Under the pieces are notes generated by a model. That model was given only the letters and a program-made list of their open reading frames with translations. It did not search any database and was not told where the DNA came from. 64,000 nucleotides of DNA from Myxocyprinus asiaticus (taxonomy: Eukaryota > Chordata > Actinopteri > Cypriniformes > Catostomidae): contig NC_059347.1 of the NCBI RefSeq assembly GCF_019703515.2, positions 17,630,001 to 17,694,000 on the forward strand, read 5' to 3'. The position numbers were made by a program, and so were the translations under genes. Positions 1-29,180 of the stretch are shown in pieces (within the stretch, counting starts at the first letter, position 1; the number at the start of each line of letters is the position of its first letter).

Positions 1-1039
1 CAGATCAGCTTAGAGGGAGAATCAGATACTGCACCGAGAGCTTTCAGTGTCTTAAAGGGAAAACCAGTCTTTGTCCACTTCATTGCATTTTATAAGACCA
101 AGCGTTTCAAATGGATTTCATGAAAACCGTTTCAACATTTAAACATGCACTGATGAGATTCCTCATCCCGAAGACCACCATTAAACTCTTCGACATGTCC
201 AACATGGCATTTAAACACAGACCCTTGCTTCTTATGGCTGACTCTACTTCTTGGAAATTAATCACTGGCACAATTTCAGTTGTTTTATCATTAATACCAG
301 TAGTAGGGCAGTGTCAATACAGTTATTAATCTGTGTAGAGTGATTATGGCTGTCCATTTATTGCTTTAATTCTGTGCGATTAATTATATAAAAAATAAAG
401 TTTTAAAAACACAACGCAATTATTTACAGGAGACCTTACATGAATTCCATTATAAGCAAATTTCCTACCAACGGAGCAATGCCAGAAGTGCCAACTTCAC
501 GTTTTTGTGAGTCTGAGTCAGGAAGGGACAGTAACCGTAACTCTAGCTGCACAGGCAACAAACTGACAGCTGTTCAAAGACAGCTGGATGAAGCAGAGTG
601 CAGGGGCCTCTAGATACGTATGTGTTTTTATAAAGTTTCAAACTACTACACACAGCGTCATAAAAAATGCAGTGTTTTTTAGAGACGCTGAAAAACAGTG
701 AAATGTGGCGTAACCACATTAAGATGCTCCAGAAGTTTTGTCTGACATGCATGTAGAGATGGAACGGAAGAAAGCCTCATGTGAAAACAGCCCAGGTCTA
801 TCTTGGGCGCTCTATCTGTCCTAGTCATTTCTTTGATTAATAGAGACACTTACATGGACATAGGGTTTTGATGAATATACATGATTGAAATTTGAATTAT
901 TGCAGTTCTGTAAGTCTTTGAAAAGGGATGTTTAATTTGATAAAGGTTTTTGCTTTGAGGAGAGTCTGATATGTCCTTCATTTCTCCTCCCTCTCTCATT
1001 TTTCACTTTCTATAAAAACAAATTTTCTCATGTTTGTAG
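1..1039. other. akap10 intron (3' part) with a copy of an unclassified dispersed repeat
   Basis: No coding segment matching akap10 is visible before 1040. About 370-800 is related to 5640-5957 plus 6226-6330. Shared phrases are attatataaaaaataaag, ggagcaat, gagacgctgaaaa.cagtgaaa and gagatgctccaaaag-like text. No open frame of substance was found. Confidence 0.6.
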
Positions 1040-17754
<16,715 letters not shown>

Positions 17755-17760
<6 letters not shown>

Positions 17761-18880
17761 CCCTCTCCTTCAGTATGGAACCTACTCCAACCCTCCCTGC
17801 CGAGGCCCTTAACATAACGTCTGCAGACTGCAAACAACCTGAAGATTAACTCTGAAGATCAAGACTCATTAAAAAATCAGTGAGGACAGAAAAGGCATTC
17901 CATGACATCCTGCATGTGTGTGTGTGTAAGAGCGTGATTGTTTGAGTATGCACTAATAGCCAAAACCCCATAATTTCTAGCGCTCTGAATGATTTCATTT
18001 ATTATTTGAAGAGGCGTGAAATGAGTGAACAACAGACGTAAACACACAAGCGAGAGCTGTCGCACAGTGGTGAATGAACTTTCAGAACAAAGCTGAATGA
18101 GTACTGACACAAAATGTACCTGCGTCGCCATTGTGTTCTGCTGTTACCACGCCGACCAACAGGAAGTGTGCAGAAACCTAAAACTGGTCAGAAGTAGTGG
18201 CTAAGACCAGGTTTACCCATTTTATTCCTCACCTTTGTTCTTATCTCACACCTCTCTTTTCTCTTTCCATTCACTCCCTCATTTGTAAAGAATGGCTATG
18301 AAGTGATAAGGTCTTTTTTTAGGCAAGAAAAACAAAAATGCAGATTTACCCAAGGTGACTATATTTTATCAGTAAACCTGCACTGTTCTGTCCCTCTTCG
18401 ATGGCGCTAAAATGAACTCTATCAGCCTGGCAAACACTCCGTTGACCGCCTCTTTGTGCTGTTGAAGAACTCCCTCTAGAACCCTGTCCTGATCTGATTC
18501 TAGATCAGTGCAGACTGTAGGATACTCCAGACAAACTGAACTGCTAGGGCAGTGTTTATCCCCATTCTATATAAATGTGGATTCATGGTTTACCGCCATA
18601 TATTAATGTTAGTTCTTTTTATGGTGATTTTTGTTTTTTGGTATGATGTCAAAAACTCTGTCGAAGCATATCTCAGTGATGACTGTTCCTTTTCAAACGT
18701 GTACCCTTCGGACATGTAAATGTTAGTGCTTTGGACTGATTGAGATGTGGACGAGAAACAGGCAAAAGACGTTTGGTACTATGTACCACTAATATGTTTT
18801 CTGACATTTATGTGTACTTAATCTATAATATATTTAAATGTGTTTTGATTTAAATACATATATTGTTGAAACGTCTTTTG
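17755..18880 (+). CDS. akap10: akap10 last exon: final Leu codon, stop at 17758-17760, then 3' UTR
   Basis: After ttttatcag the exon reads CTA TGA, giving the last Leu of the STKL PDZ ligand and the stop. Everything after 17760 is 3' UTR and is not translated. The UTR end is uncertain: an ATTAAA occurs at 17868 and another at 19027, and no canonical AATAAA with a clear downstream element stands out. The stated end is an estimate from where single-copy-looking sequence gives way to repeats. Confidence 0.85.
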
Positions 18881-19160
18881 GCTTAGTCTTTGTACCTTTT
18901 TTTCCCACCTATTTTTTATTTATTCCTAGATGGTGTGTGCATTACACAAACATTTTATAGTTACCAGTGTAGGATACTACCTTAAACTGCATCAATTCAG
19001 TTTTCTTGTTTTAATATGAGATTTTGATTAAAAACTCAGGTAGACAGGCCTTACAGGGAAAGGTTCTTCCCAGACACAGATAGTTCATAAACAAAATACG
19101 TCTGTTTTTTTTTTATTCTAAACATTACATTTTGGCCCATGTGATGTTTGTGCTCTATTT

Positions 19161-21330
19161 AAAGGAATGGTTTGTGCTGAACACAAATGAAGATTTTTAG
19201 AAGAATATTTCAGCTCTGTTGGTCCATACTATGCAAGTGAATGGTGACCAGAACTCAGAAGCTCCAAAAAGCACATAAAGGCAGCATAAAAGTAATCCAT
19301 ACGACTCTAGTGGTTAAGTCTTTATCTTCAGAAGTGATATAATCAGTTTTGGATGAGAACAGACCAAAATCCTTGTAAGTGACTCCTTTTTCACTGTACA
19401 TCTTACCATTGCAGTATCTAGGCATGATCATGATTTCAAACTCAGTCACACTTCCTAGTGCTTGATGCATACGCAGAGCACTAGAAAGTGTAGTCAAGCT
19501 TGAAATCACGATCGCCAAGGAGACTGCTGTCAAGATGTACTGTGAAAAAGTAGTCATATTTTGGTCTGTTCTCACCAAACACCGATTTAGATTGTTTCTG
19601 AAGTCATGGATTTAACCACTGGAGTCTTGTGGATTACTTTTATGCTGCCTTTATGTGCTTTTTGGAGCTTAAACCTTTTGGTCACCATTCACTTGCAATC
19701 AGGGGTGGACTTGGACTAAAAAGTGGCCCTGGACTTTCTGGCCCAGTGCGGCCCACCAAACCTGGCCTGCAACACACCACACCATAACACACCACCACAT
19801 TTATTTCATTTTCCGGCTCAATTTCAAATATTTGTGTTGAAAAAAAGACATTTCTATTGACTGCTAGTCATGACAACGGGCCCCACCGATGCAAAAATTG
19901 TCATAACATTACAACATCTATAGAACCACTGTAAATGTGATGAGTGGAATTTTTTTAAGAGAAAGCACTAAAAATAAGCACTTTATAGCTCAGACAAATA
20001 ACATGTCCGAGAACTTTTTTTTTCCCAACATGCAGATGTTAAGTTAAAATTGTATTTTAGGTGCTGTGACAAGTCAGCATTTCTTCAAGTTTTTAAAGAT
20101 CTTAATAATTTTTCAACTTTTTTCTTGAAGTGCAAATAAACGATTTTCTTAGTTAATATGAGGTCGTGGAAACAACAAGTATAATACTAATATATTATAT
20201 ATTTATATATAGCTATACACGATCAGAAAATATTGTTTAAAATAGTTAGATGAAGAAAGTGTCACCGCTGGACACTGATGACAGTGCTTACAATTTCATG
20301 TCAATTACTCACATAACTGTGTAAATGTTTAATAAAAATCAACGAAAACAGAAAGTTGGCCAGAATATGTACAAATATAAATATATTTGCAGATTTTTGC
20401 AGATTAATATTTTCACTCTGTGTGAGTTTGTTGCATCTTTATATCTACAGTGTTTTCATTTCTTTCCCCAGAATATTCTTGAGAAAAAGTGAAAAGCCCT
20501 ATGCTTTTACAGGCACTGTTTTTTCCATCTTTTAAACAAAGTAAGCCTCAAAGACTGAAATAGCCACAAAGTAATATTTGTCATGACTTATTTTCTGCAT
20601 TTCTGTCAGACATAATTCGGTAAGGTGTGTGATCTGTGTCTAATAATACTGAAGCCACGCTTCAGCTCCCAGAAATGCTTTGCGGTATTAATAAATTACG
20701 CAAATGACTATGTACGTCTCATAGTTATCCTGTTTGCTGATTTTATTTACGCTGCTGGTATTTGTTGTAACTTGCAGTTATTTGTCATTTTGTGATTACT
20801 GAGAGCTCATCTTATACTTAATGTGTTTTTTTGTTGTCACTATTATATATGATTTGTATGTCAAATAATGAAGTCCACACCAGTTACGAAGTACACGCGC
20901 ATATACAGAAATGCGTTTTAATTTAAAATTACTTACACATTCAAAGTCATTATATGATTTCAAAATAAAAGCCATTATATTCTCTTAACCTTTCAACGTT
21001 TATTCAATTCTCGCTCTGTAATGGGACCACGCGGGAATGTAGGAGCCCAGGGCGGCCGCCTATATCACAGGTAAGATGGGCTGGCCCTGATCAATACTAT
21101 AATTACTTTTTATACTTGCGCAGCAGCGGGCCGGCCCAAATTACCCAGCGGCCCACGGGGAAAACGCCTGATGCTCCCGATGGCCAGTCCGCCCCTGCTT
21201 GCAATGTATGGACCTACAAAGCTGAAATATTCTTCTAAAAATCTTCACTTGTGTTCAGCAGAAGAAAGAAAGAGCATCTGAGATTGCATAAGGGCGAGTA
21301 AATGATGAGAGAATTTTTCCTTTAATGTTT
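19161..21330. repeat. palindromic MITE (tgctgaacacaaatgaaga family), interrupted by a hAT element
   Basis: The left arm has gctccaaaaagcacataaag and gcagcataaaagtaatcca at about 19260-19300, and the mirrored text is at about 19625-19670 (tggattacttttatgctgcc). The outer ends are tttaaaggaatggtttgtgctgaac-like and gatgagagaatttttccttt. A second copy is at 22966-23845. The long minus-strand open frame inside is a by-product of the hairpin, not a gene. Confidence 0.75.
19700..21197. mobile_element. non-autonomous hAT element, 1498 bp, perfect 8-bp target duplication
   Basis: It begins CAGGGGTGGACTTGGAC and ends in the inverse of CAGGGGCGGACTGGCCAT. The octamer CTTGCAAT flanks it at 19692-19699 and 21198-21205. 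It splits the MITE phrase cacttgcaatgtatgg. No transposase-length frame exists, so it depends on a relative for movement. Confidence 0.92.
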
Positions 21331-22564
21331 AATACTTGAAAAAAATAAAATAAATAAAAATGCATAAAATATAAGGCTATCACAATTTGATTTAATCCAC
21401 CAGTGTTACTAGTCGTAATTCAGTTCAATATATTCAATATGCTATTTTAAAAATAATTAAATTGTCATAAATTTTTACAAGGAATAATTTCTATTTAATT
21501 TGACAAAATTGAGTTACAGATATAAAAATTTTTGTACCAGTAACAATGTTATTGATCTGTATTTGAAATGTTACTAGTCAGAACTCGTGTTTATAATATT
21601 CAAATACGTCATGTGTTACAGCCAGTACTATATCCGTTCAATAATTTCATCTCAAATCTAATCCAAGTGAACATGCGAATTAAAAATGACCACCAGATGG
21701 CAGTGTAAGACGCGCAACACTTTTTACTGTATTTTTTTTTTCTTTTTCCTTTTTACATATTTTGGACAATACTTTAAATTCCTGTTACGAGATAAAGCTC
21801 AAAGATTAATCCTTCCTTTTGTTTTTAAAGTTAAGTGTAAAAGTTTCCACCTGAAACTTGCTTATGTCCGTTCAATATAATAATACTGGGGTCAGACAGA
21901 TGAACGCATCGCAGCCGTACATGGGAAACTGATGGCGTGCATATGCTATGTGGCGTTTGAGATTGTGAAATATATTCAAACGCTGATGAAACAAAAGTAG
22001 TAAAGTACACCTTGGCAGCGGAGGTGACGCCCACATCCATGTGACAGGCGAATAGCGCCGCAAGTTTCTGCAGTGAAAGAGCTGCAACTGAACATCCAGC
22101 ACTTTATCGCACAGGAGGAGGATGATGCTGTGGTTTGTGTCTTGTGAGTAATGTAACGCAGAGAGGATTCAGATCTTACTGCACAGTGAGCACCTGCTGG
22201 CGGCAGTTTAGCTCTCACAGAGTGTGGGGTGTGACGGTGCTTTTGTTGTGCTTCATATGCTTCCAGATAAATAAACTGGAATATCTTCTCTATGGAACTG
22301 GATCGTGCTGGAATTACATTCAAGTAAAAAGTTACGATTGCAGTTGCGCACTAGTTGACGGGTGCATCTCTCACCGTGTGCGGATCCGGTACCCATGTGT
22401 GATCATTTGTGCTTATCCAACGTAACATTTCCAAAATGCACGTTGCATTCACTTTTACACAGTGAGTGAGCGCACTCCAGATGCTTGCACTGTTTGATCG
22501 CAATTGGAAAGTGCTGGGAATCGATCTGTCTCCGCCGGTCTCGTTGCCCCACTCTGCCCTAAGG

Positions 22565-22795
22565 ATGTTCAGCTGTGTCGGGTGTTTTTGGGTGCTTCTC
22601 TCCTCCGCCCTGGTCGCTGTTTGCAGTTTCAGTTTTATCTCCCCCGCGTGGATTGTTAAGGAGCATCTGAAAAACAAGGACTCGGTGAGTTTCGGGCTCC
22701 TCTGGCACTGCTCCGAGTCTCTGGATCACATGTACAGATGTTACACCTTCGGCGGACTGGGCAAATTTCAAGAGATTCCTTCAAGCTCTTGGCAG
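22565..22795 (+). CDS. lhfpl7: first coding exon of an LHFPL-family tetraspan membrane protein (LHFPL7/TMEM211-like)
   Basis: The 77 codons start MFSCVGCFWVLLSSALVAVC and end QEIPSSSWQ at a gtaggc donor (phase 0). Residues 4-25 form the first transmembrane segment. The first extracellular loop carries the claudin/PMP22/LHFPL signature: Trp29 in SPAW, GLLW at 44-47, Cys49 and Cys59, then the family-typical aromatic-Gly-x-IPS-x-x-W end (FQEIPSSSW), where the first exon of such genes stops. The SFISPAW and CRTFG/CYTFG spacing is nearest, from memory, to LHFPL7/TMEM211; other LHFPL members are possible. ATG at 22565 has A at -3. In-frame upstream ATGs at 22466 and 22481 would add a polar extension unlike the family. 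LHFPL proteins are four-pass membrane proteins; LHFPL5, for example, partners with mechanotransduction channels. No second exon was found downstream. Confidence 0.72.
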
Positions 22796-22965
22796 GTAGG
22801 CTGGATGGATGTGTATTTGGGCAAATACTAGACTGAAACATAATTATGAACATATTAGCTTTTACAGTTGTTCATTAAACACAACTTTTGAACAGAACAC
22901 CCAGATCAAACTGCATGATTACATAAACATCAGCCAGGCTTGTGCTCTGTCTCATCCCACACTTA

Positions 22966-23845
22966 TAGGAATAGTTCACCCATCTGATCATTTTATCACC
23001 CTCATGCCATCTCAGATGTGTATGACTTTCTTCTGCTGAACACAAATGAAGATATTGAGAAGAATATTTCAGCACTGTAGGTCCATAAAATGCAAGTGAA
23101 TGGTGACCAAAACTTTGAAACTCCAAAAAGCACATAAAGGCAGCATAAAAGTAATCCATATAACTCCAGTTGTTAAGTCCATGTCTTCAGAAGCGATATG
23201 ACAGGTGTGGGTGAGAAACAGATCAATATTTAAGTCCTTTTTGACTATAAATTCTCCTCTGTGCCCAGTAGGGGGTGAAATGCATGAAGAAAGTGAATCA
23301 CCAACAAAACGAAAGAAGAACTCTTAAGGCGCGGTCACATTTAAAATCACACGGGCGAAATACAGTCATCTCAGTTGAAATCCGCGCGATCGTGAATTTC
23401 ACTCGATGGACCTCCGGTGGCGAAGAATTCCTCCCTTCCTCCTGAATTTGACGCATTGACCAATAGGAAGTTGCTTGATTAGGCAGTGACCTCTGTGTCA
23501 TTTTAGAGGCAAGTTTATTTTTACTTCACTCTACCAGAGTATAAAGTGCAGCATTAAAAGAGGCTGGTTAGTAATTAATTTTTGCTCAACATCCACCCAT
23601 GCCCTCTTGCCCGGGTCTTTAGGAGAAAAGAGTGCTTAGGAGGGCTGTTTGAAAGTGGAGATTTAAAAAAAAAAAAAAAAAAAAGGACTTAAATATTGAT
23701 CTGTTTCTCAGATGTGCATTTAACACTGGAGTCGTATGGATTCATTTTTTGCTGCCTTTATGTGCTTTTTGGAGCTTCAAAGCTGGAATGGCATGAGGGT
23801 GAGTAAATGATGAGAGAATATTCATTTTTTGGTAAACTATCCACT
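22966..23845. repeat. palindromic MITE copy with an internal insertion
   Basis: The left end is aggaatagttcacccatctg with the phrase ttatcaccctcatgccatc. The right end is the inverse: ggcatgagggtgagtaaatg and then tttttggtaaactatcc. Arms with gcacataaaggcagcataaa and its mirror confirm the hairpin. About 23325-23640 (starting gcgcggtcacatttaaaatc) does not belong to the family and looks like a later insertion. Confidence 0.7.
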
Positions 23846-24474
23846 GTCCCCCTATATGATGGGGAAATGATCAAACTTTGCTTATCTCAATGCATTTCAT
23901 GACAATGTTTTGCCCATTTGACGTACAAGGGTCTATTCTTAGCACAAGAGTGCCTCTGTCTTAATAATTTAAAGTAACCCATAAAAGATGAGTCAACATG
24001 GGTCTATGCCAGTAAACGCTGTTTCAGTCCCACTGGAACCTTGTATTTATACGTTTTACACAGCCTGAAATGTTAAGATTACACATTTTTTGAATATGTT
24101 TTTGAATAAAGTCTAAATGAAAACATGGTTCATTTCAGTGCTGAAAACACAGCTTCAACAAGTGTCTATTCAGTACACCAAGGGGGGAACCCGATCATTT
24201 TGCTGCACAAGGAAAGCCCCCCACCCACCCACCCAGACACGGCCATGACCCACATGAATTTTATAGCTCTATACAACTGTCCACAAAACATTGCAAGCGT
24301 TCAGTCCCATTGTACACACACACTACTTAATATACAGTACTTAACATATGGAATGTAACAGGTTATCTTGTGGCACTGTGGCGGTAACAAATATAAATAT
24401 TTAAGGGGATGATAGAGTTACCTTTATATGTTATTAAACTGGATGCTTTACTTTTCAGATAGCATCCGGTAATG
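23846..24474. other. no recognisable feature
   Basis: Mildly AT-rich sequence; the only regular element is a short run of C/A at about 24215-24235 (cccacccacccaccc). Confidence 0.5.
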
Positions 24475-24570
24475 AAAGGAATATTCCGGGTTCAGTTCAA
24501 GTTAGGCTCAATAGACAACATTTGTGGCATAATGTAGATTACCACAGGAATTCATTTCAAATCATCCCTC

Positions 24571-24606
<36 letters not shown>

Positions 24607-24943
24607 TTCCATTGAGGCACTTACAATGGAAGTGAATGGGGCCAATCTGTAAATGTTAAGATACTCACCATTTCAAAACTATTGCACACTAACCTTACTA
24701 AGTTTTAACAGAAGAATTAATGTAAGTGCTTTTATAAAATTTTAAGCTTCACATTTCTGCTTTTAAACTCTCCAAAAATTGGCACCATTCACTTCCATTG
24801 TAAGTGCCTCACTGTTAGCTCAATTGTTGCTTTTTACTAAAGAAAAGGAGTGGTGAGTTGAAATGCATTTTTGTGGTAATCAACATTATGCCACAAATGC
24901 TGTCGATTAAGCTTAACTTGTATTGAATGCGGAATATTCCCTT
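24475..24943. repeat. palindromic MITE with GGAATATTCC ends (intact copy)
   Basis: The left end is aaaggaatattccgggttca with ttgtggcataatgtagatta. The right end is its inverse: taatcaacattatgccacaa and then ttgaatgcggaatattccct. Arms share caatggaagtgaatgggg (left) and ccattcacttccattg (right). A 26-base A run (24576-24601) lies in the left arm. It has no coding capacity. Confidence 0.82.
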
Positions 24944-26749
24944 AAGATTCTTTTCAAACTGTTGCTCCGACACAGTAGTTTACCTGATAGAGAAAACAGC
25001 GGCTTTAGCACCCCTTGTGGCTACACTGAGAATGCAACGCACTAAGGGCTGTGTGGGCACAATACTTGACTTTACATGGGACCACACAAAAATGAGAGGC
25101 AGGCAGCCATGCATGACAAGAGCCTCTGTCAGCAAATCTGTATGACGGAAGAAGAGATATGTTCCCTTTGAGTGATAAGCCATCACTTGACTGCATAGCA
25201 TCTAAGGTGGTTGAGCCAGCATGACAATGTAGAGAACACTGCCAGAATGACATTTCCTTTCAATATTCCTTCAGATTTCTAGTTTGGTAGCCTGTTTATT
25301 TTGACTTGCAATTTCATATCCTTATCAATAATGTGAAAGCTCACTGTCTGTAATTTCTCTGCCTCTACTGGTGCCAAATGAAATTGTGAAAATGTTTTCA
25401 AACCGGTTTTCCTAACACTCCCACTACCTTCCATTGTTTGGACAATCAGGAAGCCCCGCCCAAAATCACACAACTGGATGATATAGAAGTCGCTATGTCG
25501 GCCACCTCAGCTTTAAAATATTTATAGAGCTTCAAACCTGTCACCCCCAAATCAACAAAGAATGCAGTGCTAACAGTGCTCATAAATAAATGATTCAGCA
25601 GCATCACAGCAGTCTGAGCTGAAGCACTGAAGTCAGAAATGAAGCATTTAGCAGTAGCAGCGCACACATCACTGCCAAATGACTCTCCCAAATGCATTCC
25701 TTTCTTTCATTCGGCAAAGCCTTGAGTATGGGCAAAACATATTTTGTCTGTACCCTTCAATTGCCTCTACAAAAAAAAATAAAAAATGCAATTTATTAAT
25801 ATCGCCTTTCAAATGCTATTTTTTATCCATACATAAATCATAACACACAAGGTTGCTTGTGCTTCAGAGAGAGAGAGAGAGAGAGAGAGCTTTTAGGGTA
25901 TTAAGGGAACGAGTGGAAAGCTTCTCTGTTTTGTGTGATTTGAAATGGAAAAGGTCTACTGAAAACTAGCCAGCTATGTAGAGGAATCCAGGGAACAAAG
26001 ATGCTGAGCTAAATTCTTGAGGGGCTTTGTATACGTGTGGGTCAGTTTTATCTACTGAAATAAATTTGTGTATTCATTACCTTTTAAAAATGTCAATGGG
26101 TTTATGTAAAGGGTCAATTTAGGGGTAGGGATAAGGTGTAGTTATTACCTTTCCCTATATTCATTTTCTGTGGATATTATGCTGCAAACATCCATAGATG
26201 GAGTATACCTTTATTCTATGTATACAATTATTGAAACAGCTACCCACATCATTTTGTGACAATTACAACCTCTCTCATGTCTTCTGCTGCCTTATTTGCA
26301 CTTAGTTCTCAGTCATGGTCTATGAGACATATTGCAACTCTGTGTTTGTGTCCCTGCATCTGACCTACTTGTTTTAAGGTTGACCCTTCTACTATTCTCT
26401 TTGCCTCCATCATCTCCATGTTTTAAAGCCCCCGTGGGCAAAAGCGCACAGGCTAGCTAGACTCAGGGTCTCTGTGGATGCTGTCAGACTGCAGTCGTGA
26501 CCATGCTGTTACCATCTTTCTCTTGAGTTTTAAAGGAACATTTTTACGGTAACAATCACAATTGGTAAAACAAATGACTGCAGAGGGTAAAAGCAGAGGA
26601 TTTCATTTTTTTTTTTTCATTTTTAAATCTATGTTTAAGTAATTTTGATGAGTGCGGTTAAAGTTAAGAGAATCCTATTAGAACTTGTATGGAACCTGGA
26701 ATATGACTTTAATATACAGTATAATTATTAAGAAATTATATTGTATATT
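24944..26749. other. unassigned sequence with a (GA)n tract
   Basis: A (GA)12-like run occupies 25866-25889. About 26050-26230 carries a gggtcaatttaggggtaggg phrase of a common fish repeat. No exon, RNA gene or delimited element is visible. Confidence 0.5.
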
Positions 26750-27850
26750 AAAGTAATTTTCTGGGTTCCATACAAGTTAAGCTCTCTCAATTGGTGGCAT
26801 AATGTAAATTAATGTAAAAAAAAAAAAAAGATATTCTACTCGTTCCTCTATATAAAAAATAAAATAAATAAAATCTAGGTTAAAGTGAGGCACTTACAAT
26901 GGAAGTGAATGGGGCCAATATTTGGAGGGTTTAAAGGCAGAAATGTGAAGCTTATAATTTTATAAAAGCACTTCCAATTATTCTGTTAAAACTTATTATT
27001 AACTTCTTGCAATATTCGGTTTAACTACAGAACTCGGTTTAGATAATAATGCTAAAAATATGATTGCTTTCTCGACTTTATTAGCTAGACGTCTTATATT
27101 GCTTAAGTGGAAGGACAGTTCTCCACCTACTTTTAGTCATTGGATCAGGGATCTTATTCATCAACTTGCACTAGAGAAGATTTGATACTCCACTAAAGGC
27201 TGTAGTCAAACTTTTTTCATTATTTGGCAGCCAGTGCTGACTTGCATACAGCAAATGGATCCAAATGTAATTTCTCCTGTGTGAATTATTAATTTTATTT
27301 ATTTATTTATTTTTATTTCTCTTTCTTTCCCTCCTTATTTTTTCTTATATCTGACCCTGTGAGGCCATGATAATATGGTACAGAAAAGTCTGTAAGAATA
27401 TATTTAATAGTGCAGTGGGGATGGGGAGGTCTGTTGGAGCAAGATAATTGATTTCATTTTAATCTGTTTTTGAAATTGCTGCTATATTATACTATGTAAA
27501 AAAAGTTTTTCAAATTGTTGTTTTTATGGTCGTTTTAAGGTTTATGGCATTACGTCGTCATGGCAATGAAGTTGTAAAACTGGATATAACTTTACACAGA
27601 AATGTTTAATAAGCGATTTTATCACACTAAAATCATGTTAACGCATATATTGTTTATATCTTGTGGCTATACTTTAGAAACAGTGAGTATTTTACGTTTA
27701 CGGATTGGCCCCATTTATCTCCATTGTAAGTTCCTTATAGTAACCCAGAATTTTGCTTTAAAAAAAAAAAAAAAAAAAAAGGAGGGAAAAAGCTGAAATT
27801 ATTTTTTGTGGTAATCAACATTACGTCACAAATGCTGTCGCCATACTGTA
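26750..27850. repeat. palindromic GGAATATTCC-family MITE copy interrupted by a LINE fragment
   Basis: The left arm (gggttccatacaagttaagc, ggtggcataatgtaaatta, gaggcacttacaatggaagt) and the right arm (ccatttatctccattgtaag, gtggtaatcaacattacgtc, acaaatgctgtcg) match the intact copy at 24475. It belongs to a longer subfamily with an extra core (tatggtcgttttaaggttta and gtcgtcatggcaatgaagtt). That core recurs inverted at 29570-29660 and degenerate at 63300-63420. Confidence 0.7.
27003..27507 (+). mobile_element. 5'-truncated L1-clade LINE fragment (ORF2 C-terminus and 3' UTR)
   Basis: A frame from about 27080 reads LLARRLILLKWKDSSPPTFS, HWIRDLIHQLALEKI, then a stop, YSTKGCSQTFFIIWQPVLTC. This resembles the C-terminal region of fish L1 reverse transcriptase (leader-Arg-Arg-Leu-Ile, WIRD, LEKIRY and WQP landmarks). 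A CGA-to-TGA-type stop interrupts it. The tail is T-rich and then tatactatgtaaaaaaag. Confidence 0.75.
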
Positions 27851-29020
27851 CAACAAAACTGTAAAAAAAAAAAAATAATACTGAAAACATTATTGATATA
27901 TTTTTTTTTTAAGCAGTAAAAATTAAAAGCAGAACAACAAATAATACCATCATGTAAATAGTATTAAACTTTACAGTTGACCTGTATTTATTTTTTATTT
28001 TTTTTGCTTTGCATTTCAATAATGAAAATTGTTTTTTGTGCTTTTAAGATAATTTATATGAAAATATAAATATAAATATACATTTTTTGTAACTGTCATC
28101 AAGTGAAAATGATCATTTTCTGTTCGTCATGTCTCGGATTTTATGCTCTTTTAACTGTGCTTTTAGTTGTCATGGTTTGATGTCAGACTGTTCTGTACCT
28201 AGCTGTACTTTTTCATCATCATGTTGAGTCTTTGATGCCTTTAAGTGAAAAGATCCATAATCACTAATAGAGCTTCTTTCTGTCAGTGTCCCATTTTCCC
28301 ATGAGTGTGCTGTTGACAGGCTGAGTTATTGGTTCTTGTTGAGGAAGTAGCTCTGCTCTGGGCTACTGTGGTTGGACAGCAATGAATGCATTGGAAGAGT
28401 GGGGTTTGGAGGAAGTTATTCTTGCCACCAGTTTTTAAGAGCTAATGGTAATAAAAAGATTTGACAGGACAGTTATGTTGGCCTAGTTGCCACTGAATGG
28501 ATGGCTGGTATAAGTGTTACATTATAGCGTAATACTATTGCTTATAAGTCAAGCATCACTATTACTGTTTCTCATAATTTTAGTTAGATTTTTTTTTATT
28601 TTTATTTATTTTATTTTTTTTTTAGAATTCTTAACCCTAAGTACTAAAAGTCAATGGGTAACTTAATCTGCACCGTTTGTGATATGGACATGAACGATTC
28701 CTCAGATTGTGTGGCTTGTTCAGGAGAGGTTTTCTTTACTTGCTTTTTTAAGTGGTCAGACTTAGGAATGTAACCTAGTTGATGGTGAGATAGGAAAAAA
28801 CAATCCCAAAGACTCACATTGAAGGAGGTAACAAAGCCATATATAGGGACCAGACTATCACTTTGGGTGGGCCTGTAAGCAACCACCTAGAATAGCCCTA
28901 CAACCACCCAGAACACTCTAGCATGGTAGCTGCAAGTTTTGTATGGATAAAAAACTTGCACATTTTCTTTAGAAAATGTAAAAATCTAGTTATGTTAATG
29001 TTTTATTTCACTAGAAAGTA
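27851..29020. other. AT-rich sequence without recognisable feature
   Basis: Several long A and T runs (27863-27875, 27900-27911, 28580-28624) and no conserved coding or repeat boundary that I can support. Confidence 0.5.
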
Positions 29021-29024
29021 CCAA

Positions 29025-29180
29025 AAAGTACCATGTTTTGTTTGGGACATGGCTCCATGGTAATGGAAAGTACTATGAATTACAACATAAATAATGTAGT
29101 ATATGAATATGGTAATCATTCATTACCTTGGTATGTATCACACAACCATGGTATTTCTGATACCATCACTTCACCATGGT
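29025..29180. repeat. ACCATGG-rich dispersed repeat
   Basis: Repeated palindromic pieces: gtaccatgtt, ctccatggtaatgg, aaccatggtatt, caccatggtt. A similar cluster is at 61540-61670 (ccgtggtactttgatatcaa, attaccatggtac twice). Confidence 0.55.

Larger units (their letters stand above)
18890..22300. other. intergenic region between akap10 and the LHFPL-like exon
   Basis: Apart from the palindromic MITE and its hAT insertion (19161-21330) I see no gene. The stretch 21330-21680 is AT-rich without recognisable content. The stretch 21880-22300 is GC-richer and is the likely promoter and 5' UTR side of the next gene, but I could not identify a TATA box or start site. Confidence 0.5.

Noticed and set aside
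19255..19578. 107-codon minus-strand open frame with hydrophobic text
   Set aside because: It lies on the hairpin arms of a palindromic MITE, has a mirrored counterpart, and has no protein family signature.
22466..22564. Upstream ATG extending the LHFPL-like protein by 33 residues
   Set aside because: The extension is polar and unlike family N-termini, which start just before the first membrane segment; the ATG at 22565 has A at -3.
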